7,989 nucleotides of DNA from assembly GCA_021827445.1 (NCBI GenBank), contig JAKAVW010000131.1, forward strand, positions 1 to 7,989, given 5' to 3'. The notes below the pieces were generated by a model, which ran no database searches, was not told where the DNA came from, and saw only the letters and a program-made list of their open reading frames with translations. Positions 5,992-7,989 of this stretch are shown here, piece by piece. The stretch comes from Pseudomonadota bacterium (GTDB lineage: Bacteria > Pseudomonadota > Gammaproteobacteria > Acidithiobacillales > Acidithiobacillaceae). The translations under genes and the position numbers were made by a program. The first letter of the stretch is position 1, and every line of letters begins with the position of its first letter.

Positions 5992-7359
5992 ATGTTAACG
6001 GACATCGTAATACTCGCTGCCGGGCAGGGCACGCGCATGCGCTCTGCTTTGCCGAAGGTGCTGCAAGCTCTCGGGGGCAAACCAATGCTCGCCCATGTGC
6101 TGGCCATAGCGGCGGAGTTGTCGCCACGGCGTATCCATGTGGTGGTCGGTTTCGGCGGCGATGCCGTGCAGGCTGCCTTCCCTGACGCGCGGGTAAGCTG
6201 GTGGGCGCAGGCACAGCAGCTCGGTACCGGTGATGCGTTGAAATCCGCATTGCCCGGCCTCACGGGAGCGGAACGGGTATTGGTGTTGTACGGCGATGTG
6301 CCACTCTTAACGGCTGCGACACTGCGCGAATTTCTCCGACAAACTCCAGTATCGGCACTAGGCCTGGCGACTGCGTCGGTAAGTGAACCCCACGGCTACG
6401 GGCGGATTCTCCGCGATGCGGACGGTCAGGTGCAGGGTATTCGTGAGCACAAGGACTGTCAGCCGGACGAAAGTGTCATCCGCGAAGTAAATCTCGGGAT
6501 GATGGTATTGCCGGTGGCACCTTTGCAGGGCTGGTTGCAAGGACTGTCGGCCCAGAATGCGCAGAGTGAAATTTATCTGACGGACGTGGTGTTGGCAGCG
6601 CGGGCGGATAACTATGCCGTCTGGCCCTTTACGCTGGCGGATGCGACTGAGGCCTTGGGGGTGAATGACCCCATGCAGTTGACGGATCTGGAGCGCGTGT
6701 TTCAGCGGCAGCAATTGCGTGCTCTGCAGATGCGGGGATTACGGGTGGCGGACCCGGCACGGATAGATATCCGTGGTGAGGTTACCTGCGGCCAGGACTG
6801 CTGGGTGGATCCCAATGTGTTGTTTGTTGGTGTGGTGCATTTGGGCGATCGCGTACGTGTGGGTGCCGGTGCGATTTTGCAGGATGTACAGATTGGCGAT
6901 GATGTGGAAATTTTGCCCTACAGCCTCATTGAAGGTGCGCGAATTGCCGCAGGGGCACGGATTGGGCCTTTTGCGCGGATTCGCCCAGGAACGGAGATCG
7001 GCGAAGCCGCGCATATCGGTAACTATGTCGAGGTAAAGGCCTCAAAAATTGGCGCCGGCAGCAAAGCCAATCACCTGACCTATATCGGCGATGCGGAGAT
7101 CGGTACCGGAGTGAATGTGGGCGCGGGTACGATTACCTGCAATTATGACGGCGCCAACAAGCACCGCACCATTATCGGCAATGATGTGTTCATCGGCTCC
7201 GACAGCCAGTTGGTGGCGCCGGTGACCGTTGGCGACGGCGCCACCATCGGTGCGGGCAGTACCATCACCAAAGAGGTTCCAGCGGGTGGTTTGACGCTGA
7301 GTCGCAATCCGCAGCGTACTATTCCGCATTGGCAGCGGCCACGGCGTGAGAAAAAATAG
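5992..7359 (+). CDS. glmU: Bifunctional N-acetylglucosamine-1-phosphate uridyltransferase / glucosamine-1-phosphate acetyltransferase
   Basis: GlmU is a cytoplasmic trimer that acetylates glucosamine-1-phosphate with acetyl-CoA, then transfers UMP from UTP to give UDP-GlcNAc for peptidoglycan and lipopolysaccharide. The 455-residue protein (E. coli 456) has both domains. The N-terminal uridyltransferase (about 1-225) shows LAAGQGTRMRSALPKVL (8-24, with Arg15 and Lys22), QLGTGDA (76-82), the metal-binding Asp102 in LYGDVPL, and Asn225 in GVNDP. The C-terminal left-handed beta-helix (about 250-435) is made of hexapeptide repeats. It carries GPFARIRPG (325-333), Lys349, the catalytic His361 in NHLTYIGDAEIG, and GAGTITCNYDGANK (377-390). 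The ATG at 5992 follows GGAG at 5981-5984. NLGMM at 167-171 replaces the NTG of E. coli. It follows the atp terminator and lies 46 bases before glmS, forming a UDP-GlcNAc pair. Confidence 0.98.
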   Translation: MLTDIVILAAGQGTRMRSALPKVLQALGGKPMLAHVLAIAAELSPRRIHVVVGFGGDAVQAAFPDARVSWWAQAQQLGTGDALKSALPGLTGAERVLVLYGDVPLLTAATLREFLRQTPVSALGLATASVSEPHGYGRILRDADGQVQGIREHKDCQPDESVIREVNLGMMVLPVAPLQGWLQGLSAQNAQSEIYLTDVVLAARADNYAVWPFTLADATEALGVNDPMQLTDLERVFQRQQLRALQMRGLRVADPARIDIRGEVTCGQDCWVDPNVLFVGVVHLGDRVRVGAGAILQDVQIGDDVEILPYSLIEGARIAAGARIGPFARIRPGTEIGEAAHIGNYVEVKASKIGAGSKANHLTYIGDAEIGTGVNVGAGTITCNYDGANKHRTIIGNDVFIGSDSQLVAPVTVGDGATIGAGSTITKEVPAGGLTLSRNPQRTIPHWQRPRREKK

Positions 7360-7405
7360 CGCCAGATAACACCGGCATTGTCTTCGACTACAGGAGAGCA
7401 GGATT

Positions 7406-7989
7406 ATGTGCGGGATTGTCGGTGGAGTGAGCCAAACAGACTTGGTTCCCATGATTCTGGAGGGCCTGCGCCGTTTGGAGTATCGCGGCTATGATTCGGC
7501 CGGCTTGGCGATCCTGAAGGAGGGGCCGCAAGGCATAGGTTTGCTGCGGGTGCGCAGCGTGGGGCGGGTCGCCGAACTGGCTGCCGCCGTTGCCGAGCGT
7601 GGCTTGCAGGGCGAGGTGGGCATTGGCCACACGCGCTGGGCCACCCATGGCGGCGTCGCCGAATGCAACGCGCATCCCATGGTTTCCCAAGAACAGATCG
7701 CTGTGGTCCATAACGGCATCATCGAGAACTTTCATGCCTTGCGCGCCCGTCTGGAAGCAGCGGGATACACCTTCACCTCCGAGACCGATACGGAGGTCAT
7801 CGCTCATCTGGTACACCATTACCGGCAGACGGCGCCGGATTTATTTGCCGCGACCCGTCTGGCGGTGGGTGATCTGCGCGGCGCTTATGCCATCGCGGTA
7901 GTTTCGACCCGCGACCCGGAGAGGGTGTGTGTGGCGCGGATGGGTTGCCCGCTGCTGCTGGGTATTGCTGATGATGGGCATTATTTTGC
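7406..7989 (+). CDS. glmS: Glutamine--fructose-6-phosphate aminotransferase (isomerizing), N-terminal part (partial)
   Basis: GlmS makes glucosamine-6-phosphate from fructose-6-phosphate and glutamine, the first committed step to UDP-GlcNAc. The window holds 194 codons of about 610 expected, still open at the edge. The visible part is most of the Ntn-type glutaminase domain. Cys2 directly follows the initiator Met and becomes the N-terminal nucleophile after Met removal. RLEYRGYDSAG is at 23-33, HTRWATHG at 75-82, NAHPM at 88-92, the oxyanion-hole HNG at 102-104, and SETDTEVIAHL at 125-135 with the glutamine-binding Asp128. The start is fixed by MCGIVGG and by CAGGAGAG at 7391-7398. The isomerase (SIS) domains are beyond the window. 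It is probably co-transcribed with glmU. No ribozyme-like structure is possible in the 46-base gap, so glmS-ribozyme control is not supported. Confidence 0.97.
   Translation, partial: MCGIVGGVSQTDLVPMILEGLRRLEYRGYDSAGLAILKEGPQGIGLLRVRSVGRVAELAAAVAERGLQGEVGIGHTRWATHGGVAECNAHPMVSQEQIAVVHNGIIENFHALRARLEAAGYTFTSETDTEVIAHLVHHYRQTAPDLFAATRLAVGDLRGAYAIAVVSTRDPERVCVARMGCPLLLGIADDGHYF

Noticed and set aside
7360..7405. Possible glmS ribozyme or structured leader before glmS
   Set aside because: The 46-base gap is too short for the ribozyme, which occurs mainly in Gram-positive bacteria, and no strong stem is visible.
1..7989. Search for a hidden novel system, mobile element or inserted gene
   Set aside because: Every gene-sized stretch is accounted for by conserved atp, glmU and glmS genes in their usual order, with no abrupt composition change, repeat array or extra open frame between them.

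Overview
The window holds the F1Fo ATP synthase operon (end of atpB, then complete atpE, atpF, atpH, atpA, atpG, atpD and atpC), followed by glmU and the first third of glmS. All genes are on the + strand. It is a core housekeeping region. I see no mobile element, CRISPR array, tRNA or rRNA gene, toxin or defence gene, and no undescribed system.

Organism: the a-c-b-delta-alpha-gamma-beta-epsilon order followed by glmU-glmS is the arrangement found in E. coli and many other gamma-like proteobacteria. The proteins resemble their E. coli counterparts closely. Base composition is moderately GC-rich. The c-subunit sequence and the atp-glmU-glmS layout suggest Acidithiobacillus (A. ferrooxidans or a close relative). 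That assignment comes from memory of the family, not from a search, and is held at moderate confidence (about 0.6).

Layout: bases 1-176 are the 3' end of atpB. A 42-base A/T-rich leader precedes atpE (219-473). A compact GC-rich stem-loop (477-497) and an overlapping 12-base palindrome lie between atpE and atpF (516-995). atpH (1006-1545), atpA (1562-3106) and atpG (3116-3982) follow with gaps of 9 to 16 bases, and several of their ribosome-binding sites overlap or abut the previous stop codon. A 40-base T-rich gap precedes atpD (4023-5432), and atpC (5436-5861) begins 3 bases after it. A 10-bp inverted repeat at 5901-5934 followed by a short T run looks like the operon terminator. glmU (5992-7359) and glmS (7406 to the window edge) come next.

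How the genes work together: subunits a, b and c form the membrane proton channel and rotor, gamma and epsilon form the central shaft, delta and b form the stator, and alpha3beta3 makes ATP. GlmS makes glucosamine-6-phosphate and GlmU makes UDP-GlcNAc, the precursor of peptidoglycan and lipopolysaccharide. The intermediate step needs GlmM, which is not in this window. The points worth a second look are small: an unusual Glu/Glu pair in subunit a, RNA structures flanking atpE, a tryptophan in the c-subunit glycine motif, and the atpC-glmU terminator. No gene-free stretch exceeds 300 bases; the longest, 5862-5991, is 130 bases.
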